Source of the DNA: Dehalococcoidia bacterium
Lineage (GTDB): Bacteria > Chloroflexota > Dehalococcoidia > Dehalococcoidales > DAOWLH01
Reading direction: 5' to 3'
DNA length: 14,432 nucleotides
NCBI GenBank assembly: GCA_030643515.1
Contig: DAOWLH010000052.1
Coordinates: 1 to 14,432 of the forward strand
Part shown: positions 1 to 6,873 of the stretch, piece after piece
Numbering within the stretch: position 1 is the stretch's first letter
How the letters are laid out: each line of letters opens with the position of its first letter
Translations under genes and position numbers: made by a program
Notes under the pieces: model-generated
What the model was told of the DNA's origin: nothing
What the model saw: only the letters and a program-made list of their open reading frames with translations
Database searches by the model: none

Positions 1-443
1 AACAGCACCAGCAGGTCACTGGCCATAACCAGCCCCAGCATCGAGGCGGTAAACAGCGACATAAGAGCAAAGTAGCGGTGGTAGCCAGGGTCACCGCGCA
101 TGTAGCCCTGTGAATAAATCTGCACCATCAGACTGACCACGGTGACGACCATAAGCATCACCACCGTCAGCGAATCCAAAATAAGGCCAAACTGAATGTT
201 GATGGCTCCGCCAACAACAAGCCAGTTCAGGCTGGGCACCGTCAGCTCATGCTCCGGAGAGGCAAGCAGGCTAAAGAGCAGCCAGGTAGATAGCGCCAGA
301 GAACCGAGGACGGCACCGATAGAGATAAAGCTTGCCAGCCTGGGCTTATTCAAAGGCTTTATCAGCAGAAATATTACCGCGAAAGCAATAAGCGGCAGCA
401 AGAAGATGAGCCAGACCGGTCCACTTGGCGATATAACTTCCAT
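1..443 (-). CDS. nuoL: NADH-quinone oxidoreductase subunit L (NuoL), N-terminal part
   Basis: Proton-pumping, antiporter-like membrane subunit of complex I. I translated it by hand from an ATG at 443 (MEVISPSGPVWL...); it stays open for 147 codons and runs off the left edge of the window, so the C-terminal three quarters are missing. Visible are two hydrophobic N-terminal helices and then the Oxidored_q1_N signature: a conserved FGLILDSLT stretch, a helix ending MVQIYSQGYM, and then YHRYFALMSLFTASML. These are hallmarks of NuoL. The start lies 2 nt after the nuoK stop (446-448), so translation is probably coupled. It is the last visible gene of the operon; nuoM and nuoN would be expected further left, but that is inference. 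Confidence 0.95.
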   Translation of the reverse strand, partial: MEVISPSGPVWLIFLLPLIAFAVIFLLIKPLNKPRLASFISIGAVLGSLALSTWLLFSLLASPEHELTVPSLNWLVVGGAINIQFGLILDSLTVVMLMVVTVVSLMVQIYSQGYMRGDPGYHRYFALMSLFTASMLGLVMASDLLVL

Positions 444-445
444 AA

Positions 446-757
446 TTACCACTTCATCAGGTTAATCTTAGTAACATCTATGGTCTCACGGCGACGGTAG
501 ATAGCTATTATTATGGCCAGGCCAACGGTGACTTCGGCAGCGCCGACGACGATAGAAAATATGGTAAAAACCTGCCCGGTGAGCAGGCCGGGCACGACAT
601 AGCGGGAAAAGGCAACCAGGGCGATATTGGCCGCATTGAGCATAATCTCAATAGACATCAGGATAATTACGGCACTCCTCTTGGCCAGCGCCCCATAGAA
701 GCCGATAGAGAAGAGGACAACCGAGAGTACCAGATAGTGCTCCAATCCCAAAGTCAT
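446..757 (-). CDS. nuoK: NADH-quinone oxidoreductase subunit K (NuoK)
   Basis: Small antiporter-like (MrpC-like) membrane subunit of complex I, 103 residues, the usual family length. Three transmembrane helices are visible, at about residues 8-24, 28-50 and 60-86. The two membrane-buried glutamates needed for proton transfer are present: Glu37 in the SIEIMLNAANIAL segment of helix 2 and Glu75 in GAAEVTVGLAI of helix 3. The gene starts with ATG one nucleotide after the nuoJ stop (759-761) and is followed by nuoL after 2 nt, so it sits in the middle of a coupled operon. Nothing in it is odd. Confidence 0.96.
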   Translation of the reverse strand: MTLGLEHYLVLSVVLFSIGFYGALAKRSAVIILMSIEIMLNAANIALVAFSRYVVPGLLTGQVFTIFSIVVGAAEVTVGLAIIIAIYRRRETIDVTKINLMKW

Positions 758-758
758 A

Positions 759-1247
759 TTACTCCTCTCTCACCAAGGTAATCGCCCCGATAATAGCCGC
801 CAGGAGCAACAGGGCGGCAATCTCTACCGGCAGGATAAAGCCACCCTCACCGAAAAGCTCACTGCCAAGAGCGGTGGTAGTTGCCTCAAGGAGCGGCAGG
901 GTGACCACCGGCCACGATGTCGCCATCACGGCAAAGACGGCTACCCCGAGAAACAAGATGGTGCTTAAGAGTACGGGAACATTAAGCCTGTTGCTAAAGC
1001 TACCCCGCTGCACCTCTCGGGTCAGCATGATTGCCAGGATGATAAGCACGGCCACGGCACCGACGTATATCAAGACCTGTATCGCCGCCAGAAAGTCGGC
1101 GCTCAAGGTGACAAAGAGGCCGGCCACCGCCAGAAAGCACATAATAAGAGCCAGGGAGGCCCGGAAGATATTATGCAGCGACACCACGGCTAAAGCCGCC
1201 GCTACCGCTACTATGGTCAGCACCCAGAAGGCAATTTCCAGTCCCAC
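759..1247 (-). CDS. nuoJ: NADH-quinone oxidoreductase subunit J (NuoJ)
   Basis: Membrane subunit J of complex I, 162 residues with five predicted hydrophobic helices. Family features are the N-terminal helix followed by the HNIFRASLALIMCFLAVAGLF segment and the conserved third helix FLAAIQVLIYVGAVAVLIILAIML, which carries the pi-bulge region involved in coupling. The start codon is GTG at 1247 (MGLEIAFW), with an AAAGGA ribosome-binding site about 9-10 nt upstream. It begins 14 nt after the end of the NuoI fusion gene (1262) and its stop is one base before nuoK. Family assignment is secure from the helix pattern, the third-helix motif and position. Confidence 0.94.
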   Translation of the reverse strand: MGLEIAFWVLTIVAVAAALAVVSLHNIFRASLALIMCFLAVAGLFVTLSADFLAAIQVLIYVGAVAVLIILAIMLTREVQRGSFSNRLNVPVLLSTILFLGVAVFAVMATSWPVVTLPLLEATTTALGSELFGEGGFILPVEIAALLLLAAIIGAITLVREE

Positions 1248-1261
1248 AGTATAGTATCCTT

Positions 1262-3145
1262 TCAGTCCCGGTCGATGAGCAAGGTCTGCTGCGGCAAGGT
1301 CTCCTCAATCTCTGGATGGGCGTAGCCACTGGGTTTTACTTTGTCCGGCACCAGCAACTGCTCCTGTTCCAGTAACCTTTGGCCAAATCTATACCAGCCG
1401 TGCTCATACTCATAGCTCATATACAGGGCATCAAAGGGGCAGTACTCAACGCACAGGCCGCAGTAGATACACAGGCCACCATTCAGCCGGTACTTTTCCA
1501 CGTTATAGGTTATATCGCACCTGAGGCAGCGCTCGGTCTCAAAGACTGCAGACTCCCGGCTCCAGCCCAGTTCCACTCCATCGAAGCCATCGAGCCGTCC
1601 TCCCAGTGGAATAGCAGCCACCCCGGGGCGCCAGTCTTCACTGGGGCCGCTGGCGCGGTCGGCTATCTCTTCAGCGGATGCCAGTGTTTCATCAATATCG
1701 CCGCTACCACCCAGGTATTTATCAATGGAGATAGCCGCCTGCCGGCCGCTGGCAATGGCTTCAATAACCGTAGCCGGGCCGAGTACGGCGTCACCGGCGG
1801 CGAAGATTGCTTTTTTGCCGGTGGTCAGCGTCTCTTTCTCAACCTGAATCCGGTTGCTTTTATCAGTGTCCACGGCAAAAGAAGCCGGCACCACCGGACG
1901 CTGGCTGATGGCGGCGATAATATTATCCAACGGCATGGTGTACTGGCTGCCCTCTATCGGCTCCGGCCGCCGCCGGCCGCTTGAATCCTCCGGCCCCAGC
2001 TTCATACGAAGGCACTCGAGAAGGAGCTGCCCCTCTTTGCTGGTTACCCCGGACGGAGCCGCCAGAAAGACAATCTTTATCCCCTCAGCCAGGGCATCCT
2101 CAATCTCCTCTGCGCTGGCCGGCATCTCCGCCCGGGTCCGCCGGTAGACGATGGTAACCTCCCCGGCACCCAGACGAACCGCCGTTCTGGCCGAGTCCAT
2201 AGCGGTGTTACCACCACCGATAACGGCCACCCTGTTACCCAGCTCAACTCTCCTGCCCAGATTAACCTGTCTTAAAAAATCAACGCCGCCGAGGACTCCG
2301 GGTTCATCGTCTCCGGGAACACCGATGCCGATGGCTTCATGGGCACCAACCGCCAGCAAGACGGCATTATAACCCTGCTCGAGAAGGCTTTCCGGGGCGT
2401 CTATCTGGACATTCGTCTCTATAGTGACACCGGCTTGCTCAATTTCCTTGATATCAGCGGCCAGGATGTGCCTGGGCAGCCGGTATGCCGGAATGCCCAC
2501 CAGCATCATGCCCCCTGGCTCTGGCAGGGCTTCAAAAACGGTCACCGAATGACCGCCCAGCTTGGACAGGTAATAACCGGCACTGAGCCCGGCCGGACCC
2601 GAACCGACAATAGCTATCTTTTTACCGCTGGGCGGGGCCACCCTGGACCTTTGCTTCCACAATCCGGTATCGTTATCAACGGCATACCGCTTCAGCATAC
2701 GGATAGCGATGGGCTCATCCAGCTGACCGCGGGTGCAGGAGCTTTCACAGGGGTGGGCGCAGATATAAGCGCAAACCGAAGGGAAGGGAATCTTCTCCCG
2801 AACCACCGCCACAGCCTCATCCGGTTTACCTTCACGTATCAGCCGGATGTAACGGGCGGCGTTCACATGAGCCGGGCAGGCCTGGTTACACGGTGCTGCC
2901 ACCGGCCCCCTGGCCCCCCGGGATGAGGTCGTGATTTCAATGCAGCCATGAGGACAGCTCCGGGCACAGGTATAGCAGCCGATACACTTTTCCGATGACC
3001 AGCCCAGTATATTACCCCTTACGCGACGGGAAACATTCAGCCTCTCCTCAGGATACTGGGTGGTAATTGTCCTGCGGAACATGTTCCTAAGCGTAACAGC
3101 CATGCCCCTGGCGATACCGTTACCGTAACGTTCAAATCCCAACAC
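1262..3145 (-). CDS. nuoI: NuoI split by an inserted GltD-like FAD/NAD(P) oxidoreductase (627 aa fusion)
   Basis: Residues 1-77 are the first half of NuoI: the amphipathic start, the FRRTITTQYPEERL signature and the first 4Fe-4S motif (C54-x2-C57-x2-C60-x3-C64-P, the N6a side). Residues 80-545 are a whole COG0493 (GltD/SfrB-like) module: cysteines C86, C90, C125, C129, C133 and C137 of a Fer4_20-type domain, the FAD motif VGSGPAGLSAG (180-190), PGG (210-212), the NAD(P) motif IGGGNTAMDSAR (309-320) with VYRRTRAEMPA, the C-terminal FAD contact AAGDAVLGPATVIEAIASG, and a closing ERCLRCD (C540, C543). Residues 546-627 are the second half of NuoI: C559-x2-C562-x2-C565-x3-C569-P (N6b side) and the SYEYE tail. 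Ordinary NuoI is about 130-180 residues. It is one uninterrupted frame from a GTG at 3145, with GGGAGGT just upstream, overlapping the nuoH end by 14 nt. Inference: the insert feeds NAD(P)H or ferredoxin electrons into complex I in place of NuoEFG. Confidence 0.93.
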   Translation of the reverse strand: MLGFERYGNGIARGMAVTLRNMFRRTITTQYPEERLNVSRRVRGNILGWSSEKCIGCYTCARSCPHGCIEITTSSRGARGPVAAPCNQACPAHVNAARYIRLIREGKPDEAVAVVREKIPFPSVCAYICAHPCESSCTRGQLDEPIAIRMLKRYAVDNDTGLWKQRSRVAPPSGKKIAIVGSGPAGLSAGYYLSKLGGHSVTVFEALPEPGGMMLVGIPAYRLPRHILAADIKEIEQAGVTIETNVQIDAPESLLEQGYNAVLLAVGAHEAIGIGVPGDDEPGVLGGVDFLRQVNLGRRVELGNRVAVIGGGNTAMDSARTAVRLGAGEVTIVYRRTRAEMPASAEEIEDALAEGIKIVFLAAPSGVTSKEGQLLLECLRMKLGPEDSSGRRRPEPIEGSQYTMPLDNIIAAISQRPVVPASFAVDTDKSNRIQVEKETLTTGKKAIFAAGDAVLGPATVIEAIASGRQAAISIDKYLGGSGDIDETLASAEEIADRASGPSEDWRPGVAAIPLGGRLDGFDGVELGWSRESAVFETERCLRCDITYNVEKYRLNGGLCIYCGLCVEYCPFDALYMSYEYEHGWYRFGQRLLEQEQLLVPDKVKPSGYAHPEIEETLPQQTLLIDRD

Positions 3146-4241
3146 GACTACCTCCCAGCCGGAAAAATCGCGCCCATAAGAGCAACAATGCGGCCAGCAG
3201 GGTCACATTGATCGGCACCAGCGACCAGTAAGGAGCCTGGGGCCAGAATACCACCTGCGCCCCGGTAACCACCAGGTTTATCAGTGCCAGCGGCAGCAGG
3301 AACTTCCATGCGAAAGCCATCACCTGGTCTATCCTCAGACGGGGCAGAGTACCCCGTATCCAGATGAGGACGAAGAAGACGGCAAACATCTTAATCACAA
3401 ACCAGAGGAAGGGGGGTAGGAACGGCCCTCTCCAGCCACCCAGAAAGAGGCTGGTGGCTATGGCTGCAATGAATACCACCTCCGAATATTCCATCAGGTA
3501 CAGTATGGCAAACTTCATTCCTGAGTATTCAATGTTGAAGCCGGCAACTATCTCGGAGTCCGCCTCCACCAGGTCAAACGGCGTGCGATTGGCCTCGGCT
3601 AAAGCGGCAATGAAAAAGATAGTAAACCCCATCGGCTGAAGCAGAATATAGGGAACATCCTGGGCAGCCACAATCTCATTAAGCGACAGGGAACCGGCCA
3701 CCAGGACGACAGCAGCCAGAGAAAGCATCATCGGAATCTCATAGCTGATTAGCTGGGCGATATCACGCATCGCCCCGATAAGGGAATATTTATTGCCCGA
3801 AGCCCAGCCGGTCATGAAAATACCTACCGAGGCCACCGAACTGACGGCCAGGACATAGAGGATGCCGATATTGAGATCTGCCAGCAGCGCCCCGTTCCAA
3901 AAAGGGACCACGGCGAATACGAGCAGTACCGGGACAAAGGCCACCAGTGGAGCCAGCCAGAAAACCAGCCGGTCCCCCCAGCCGGGAACAGTGTCTTCTT
4001 TAGTCAGTATCTTGACCACATCCGCTATGGGCTGGAGGAGGCCGAACGGGCCGGCGCGGTTGGGCCCGGGTCGTACCTGAATTCGGCCGAGAAGCCTTCG
4101 TTCTAGCCAGATGAGAATGATAACCGTGAGTATAACAAAGGCAAGTATTATCAGGGCAAAGACCAGCAGGTGAAGCCAGAAATTGCCCGGCCAGTCGGAA
4201 GCCAGTGCCGAGGCCTGGCTGATAGTACCTGCCGCCGTCAC
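3132..4241 (-). CDS. nuoH: NADH-quinone oxidoreductase subunit H (NuoH)
   Basis: Membrane subunit H (ND1), which with NuoB and NuoD forms the quinone-access channel of complex I. It has 369 residues with about nine hydrophobic segments. Conserved features visible are the GRIQVRPGPNRAGPFGLLQP loop, the ILTKED segment, the acidic quinone-channel loop around PFDLVEADSEIVAGFNIEYS, and the IRGTLPRLRIDQVM loop near the C-terminus. The start is GTG at 4241; its GTGA overlaps the nuoD stop by 4 nt, indicating translational coupling. Its 3' end overlaps the NuoI-fusion start by 14 nt. There is an N-terminal tail of about 20 residues before the first helix. In canonical operons nuoE, F and G lie between nuoD and nuoH; here they are absent. 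Confidence 0.96.
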   Translation of the reverse strand: MTAAGTISQASALASDWPGNFWLHLLVFALIILAFVILTVIILIWLERRLLGRIQVRPGPNRAGPFGLLQPIADVVKILTKEDTVPGWGDRLVFWLAPLVAFVPVLLVFAVVPFWNGALLADLNIGILYVLAVSSVASVGIFMTGWASGNKYSLIGAMRDIAQLISYEIPMMLSLAAVVLVAGSLSLNEIVAAQDVPYILLQPMGFTIFFIAALAEANRTPFDLVEADSEIVAGFNIEYSGMKFAILYLMEYSEVVFIAAIATSLFLGGWRGPFLPPFLWFVIKMFAVFFVLIWIRGTLPRLRIDQVMAFAWKFLLPLALINLVVTGAQVVFWPQAPYWSLVPINVTLLAALLLLWARFFRLGGSRVGI

Positions 4242-5341
4242 CTGTCTATCTCACCCATGATGATATCAATGCTGCCAAAAATAACTATGGCATCAGCCAG
4301 CTTCCAGCCGATAATCATCTCCCGGAGCGGGGTCAGATTTATCAGGGAAGGCGCCCGTATATGGAACCGGTAGGGCTTTTCCGAACCATCCGATACCAGA
4401 TAAAAGCCCAGTTCCCCCCTGGGGGCTTCAACGTGGACAAAGACGTCGCCCTGGGGCGGCCGCACCCGGATTGGCACCTGGCTGTTAACCTTACCCTGAG
4501 GCAGCTGTTCCACGGCCTGCCTGATAATGCGCAGGCTCTGACGCATTTCCTCGATTCTCTGCCGGTAGCGGTCATAGCAATCGCCTGCGGTGCGGGTAGG
4601 GATATCAAACTCAAAGCGGTCGTATATAGAATAGGGGTCACAGCGGCGAATATCACGGGCAACGCCGCTGGCCCGCAGCGTGGGGCCGCTTACCGAGCAG
4701 TTTATAGCCAATTCTGGCGGCAAAACGCCAATGCCCTTGGTTCGCACCAACAGAATCTCGTTTTCCGCCAGAAGCTGGTCATACTCATCAATATAACCGG
4801 GCATCTGATTAATAAACTTCGCAAGTGCCGGTATAAACTCTTCGGGCAGGTCGTGGCTGACACCACCGAAACGCATATAGTTATAAAGCAGGCGCTGGCC
4901 GCATACCATATCAAAGAGGTCTAAAATCCTTTCCCTTTCACGGAACATGTACATAAAAGGGGTAAAAAAAGTGCCAATCTCATTGGCTATGGAACCGACC
5001 GCCAAAAGGTGGCTGGCGATGCGCTGAAGCTCAACCATGATAACCCGAATATATTCCGCCCGTTCCGGCACCGAAATCCCTAAAAGTTTCTCCACCGCCA
5101 TAACGTAGGCCATGCTATGACTCATTGCCGCCACATAGTCCAGCCGGTCGCAGAGAGGGATATCCTTCTGGTATTCCCGCTCCTCGGCCAGCTTTTCTAT
5201 ACCGCGATGCAGATAGCCGATAATCGGCTCAATATCTATTACGACCTCACCGTCAAGAGTCGCCAGCAGGCGAAAGACCCCGTGAGTGCTGGGGTGCAGG
5301 GGGCCGATATTGAGAACGAAAGGCTCGGTCTTAAGTGCCAC
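4238..5341 (-). CDS. nuoD: NADH-quinone oxidoreductase subunit D (NuoD, 49 kDa-type)
   Basis: Peripheral-arm subunit of complex I, related to the large subunit of NiFe hydrogenases, and forming the quinone pocket with NuoB. It has 367 residues, close to the usual 370-400 for unfused NuoD. The quinone-pocket motif HPSTHGVFRL lies near residues 16-25, followed by GYLHRGIEK, the helix with RLDYVAAMSHSMAYV, VELQRIASHLL, and the C-terminal GSIDIIMGEIDR that ends almost every NuoD. The hydrogenase-type nickel cysteines are absent, so this is NuoD and not a hydrogenase. The start is GTG at 5341, preceded by AAAGGA at 8 nt, and it overlaps nuoC by 11 nt. NuoC and NuoD are separate proteins here, unlike the E. 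coli NuoCD fusion. Confidence 0.96.
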   Translation of the reverse strand: MALKTEPFVLNIGPLHPSTHGVFRLLATLDGEVVIDIEPIIGYLHRGIEKLAEEREYQKDIPLCDRLDYVAAMSHSMAYVMAVEKLLGISVPERAEYIRVIMVELQRIASHLLAVGSIANEIGTFFTPFMYMFRERERILDLFDMVCGQRLLYNYMRFGGVSHDLPEEFIPALAKFINQMPGYIDEYDQLLAENEILLVRTKGIGVLPPELAINCSVSGPTLRASGVARDIRRCDPYSIYDRFEFDIPTRTAGDCYDRYRQRIEEMRQSLRIIRQAVEQLPQGKVNSQVPIRVRPPQGDVFVHVEAPRGELGFYLVSDGSEKPYRFHIRAPSLINLTPLREMIIGWKLADAIVIFGSIDIIMGEIDR

Positions 5342-5780
5342 TGGAGTAGTCCTTTCGCAGCGGATATCCCTTAAAGCCGTCCCACAGAAAGAGGCGCTTC
5401 AGGTTGGGGTGTCCGGCAAAGCTGACGCCCATCAGGTCGAAGACTTCCCTTTCCTGTAAATCAGCGCCCCGCCACAGGCTAACCACCGAAGGCATCACCG
5501 GTTTATCCTGCGGGCAGCGCACCTTTAGCACCAGGCTATGGCTATGCTGCAGCGAAGTCAGATGGTAAACAATCTCAAAATGACCCCGGTAATCAACAGC
5601 GGTCACGCTTATCAGATAATCAAAGTCCAGCTCGGGAGTGCCCCTTAGATACGAGGCAACTTCCAGCAGGTGTTCCCCACCGACAACCAGGCTGCCCTGG
5701 GAGGGCGCCACCATTTCTGGGGCATATTTCGCCGATATAAGGCCGGCTATTTCATCAAAAGAAAGGGCCTGCATAATCAC
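5331..5780 (-). CDS. nuoC: NADH-quinone oxidoreductase subunit C (NuoC, 30 kDa-type)
   Basis: Peripheral-arm scaffold subunit of complex I, 149 residues, at the short end for the family. It shows the central SVTAVDYRGHFEIVYHLTS segment and the signature EREVFDLMGVSFAGHPNLKR followed by WDGFKGYPLRKDY close to the C-terminus. The start used is GTG at 5780, whose GTGA overlaps the nuoB stop by 4 nt; an in-frame ATG two codons later (5774) is an alternative. Downstream it overlaps nuoD by 11 nt. No cofactor-binding residues are expected in this subunit. Confidence 0.94.
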   Translation of the reverse strand: MIMQALSFDEIAGLISAKYAPEMVAPSQGSLVVGGEHLLEVASYLRGTPELDFDYLISVTAVDYRGHFEIVYHLTSLQHSHSLVLKVRCPQDKPVMPSVVSLWRGADLQEREVFDLMGVSFAGHPNLKRLFLWDGFKGYPLRKDYSSGT

Positions 5781-6373
5781 TCACCCTCGGTAGATATACT
5801 CCTCGCGTTTATCTTCTGGCGCAGCATCTCGATGCCATTGAGCAGGGCCTCGGGCCTGGGCGGGCAGCCGGGTACATAGACATCAACCGGAACAATGCGA
5901 TTATAACCGGGGACAACAGAATAGGAATCCCTAAAGATACCACCGGTTATGCCGCAGGCCCCCATGGCGATAACCCACTTCGGCTCGGCCATCTGGTCAT
6001 AGAGGCGGCGCACCTGAGGCGCCATCTTCCAGGTCAGGGTGCCGGCGGTAATCAGTAAATCGGCCTGCCGCGGCGAGCCACGCAGGATATCCATGCCGAA
6101 GCGGGACATATCGAAACGAGAGGCAGAGGCCCCGATGAACTCAAAAGCACAGCAGGCGGGAAAACAGATAACCGGCCACAGCGAGGAACGCCGCGACCAG
6201 TTGAGGACAGCATCCACGCTGGTAACCAGCACATTGCGCTGCAACTCTTTTTGCAGCCACTCATCCGGGTCGGTAACTGGCTGCTGGCTACTTGCCCTGA
6301 GTGCTTCAATCAACGCACCCTCGTGGGCGTCGAGTTCGGCAGCAGAGTAAATGCGCTCCCTGCCTACTTCCAT
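5777..6373 (-). CDS. nuoB: NADH-quinone oxidoreductase subunit B (NuoB, cluster N2)
   Basis: Carries the terminal 4Fe-4S cluster N2, which hands electrons to quinone. It has 198 residues. The four ligands are visible: the tandem Cys74-Cys75 in FPACCAFEF, Cys140 in AMGACGITGG and Cys170 in VPGCPPRPEALL. Two small departures from the usual sequence: the tandem-cysteine motif is preceded by Phe-Pro where GLACC is usual, and there is an acidic N-terminal extension of about 45 residues before the conserved NVLVTSVDAVLNWSRRSSLWP. The ATG at 6373 overlaps the nuoA end by 10 nt. NuoB receives electrons from the NuoI clusters, so it is the direct downstream partner of the unusual NuoI fusion. Confidence 0.95.
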   Translation of the reverse strand: MEVGRERIYSAAELDAHEGALIEALRASSQQPVTDPDEWLQKELQRNVLVTSVDAVLNWSRRSSLWPVICFPACCAFEFIGASASRFDMSRFGMDILRGSPRQADLLITAGTLTWKMAPQVRRLYDQMAEPKWVIAMGACGITGGIFRDSYSVVPGYNRIVPVDVYVPGCPPRPEALLNGIEMLRQKINARSISTEGE

Positions 6374-6735
6374 TCCAGAGCCTTCTTCCGCCAGGCATAG
6401 ACATAGCCGATAGAAATGATGCCAACAAAGATAAGCGCCGCTACAAAACCGAAGGTGCCAAGCTGCCTCAGGCCAACCGCCCAGGGAAAGAGAAAAACGG
6501 CCATAACATCAAGGGCGATGAACAATAGGGCGTAGAAGTAGTAGCGGAAATTGAACTGCACCCAGGACCGGCCTATGGTCTCCATACCGCACTCAAAAGG
6601 GGTGTTCTTAGCTGGATTGGGCTTTCGGGGAACAATCTTGAACAAGCGGAGAACTACGGGCAGAAGTAGCATAAAAGCGGCAAATAACAAGGCCACCAGC
6701 AGGAAGAGAGCGACATAGCCATAATTTTCCAGCAA
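6364..6735 (-). CDS. nuoA: NADH-quinone oxidoreductase subunit A (NuoA)
   Basis: Small membrane subunit (ND3 type) at the junction of the two arms, 123 residues with three transmembrane helices at about residues 8-32, 66-86 and 92-114. The conserved loop PNPAKNTPFECGMETIG, containing the functionally important Cys, is present, followed by FNFRYYFYALLFIALDVMAVFLFPWA with the membrane acidic residue. The start codon is the uncommon TTG at 6735, chosen because AAAGGAG lies 7 nt upstream (6743-6749) and no better start exists in that frame before the promoter. It is the first gene of the nuo operon. Confidence 0.93.
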   Translation of the reverse strand: MLENYGYVALFLLVALLFAAFMLLLPVVLRLFKIVPRKPNPAKNTPFECGMETIGRSWVQFNFRYYFYALLFIALDVMAVFLFPWAVGLRQLGTFGFVAALIFVGIISIGYVYAWRKKALEWK

Positions 6736-6742
6736 CTATCGG

Positions 6743-6809
6743 CTCCTTTGGGTCAGATGGTTAGAACTAAAGAATGAAGTAGTATATCACTTTTGCTTTT
6801 CGTCAACAA
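6743..6809 (-). promoter_or_regulatory. Promoter and ribosome-binding site of the nuo operon
   Basis: On the minus strand an extended -10 element TGATATACT (6781-6789, five of six TATAAT matches plus the TG) lies 17 nt from a weak -35 TTGTTG (6804-6809). A start near 6774 would give a leader of about 40 nt, which includes the AAAGGAG ribosome-binding site at 6743-6749, 7 nt from the TTG start of nuoA. This reading is from matches to the housekeeping sigma consensus only; no operator or riboswitch is evident in the short leader. Confidence 0.65.
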
Positions 6810-6817
6810 CCACCGTA

Positions 6818-6867
6818 TTGACAAGGAGCTGTTTTTTGACTAGACTTCAACTCGCAGATACAGGAGG
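6818..6867 (+). promoter_or_regulatory. Promoter and ribosome-binding site of the tubulin-like gene
   Basis: A perfect -35 TTGACA (6818-6823), a 17-nt spacer and a -10 TAGACT (6841-6846, four of six matches) precede AGGAGG (6862-6867), which is 6 nt from the ATG at 6874. The expected leader is only about 20 nt. The -35 box is about 8 nt from the -35 box of the divergent nuo promoter, so the two polymerases would compete or share a regulator. Confidence 0.65.
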
Positions 6868-6873
6868 TGCGTA

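Noticed and set aside
1511..2908. Possibility that the NuoI/GltD fusion is an assembly or frameshift artefact
   Set aside because: The frame is uninterrupted, both boundaries fall in the loop between NuoI motifs, the insert is complete from Fer4_20 to CLRC, and base composition does not change across the junctions; only read-level data could finally exclude it.
1379..2926. Long open frames on the plus strand (for example 1379-1984 and 2339-2926) opposite the NuoI fusion
   Set aside because: They are antisense to a gene with strong motifs along its whole length, have no family features, and arise from the GC-rich codon pattern.
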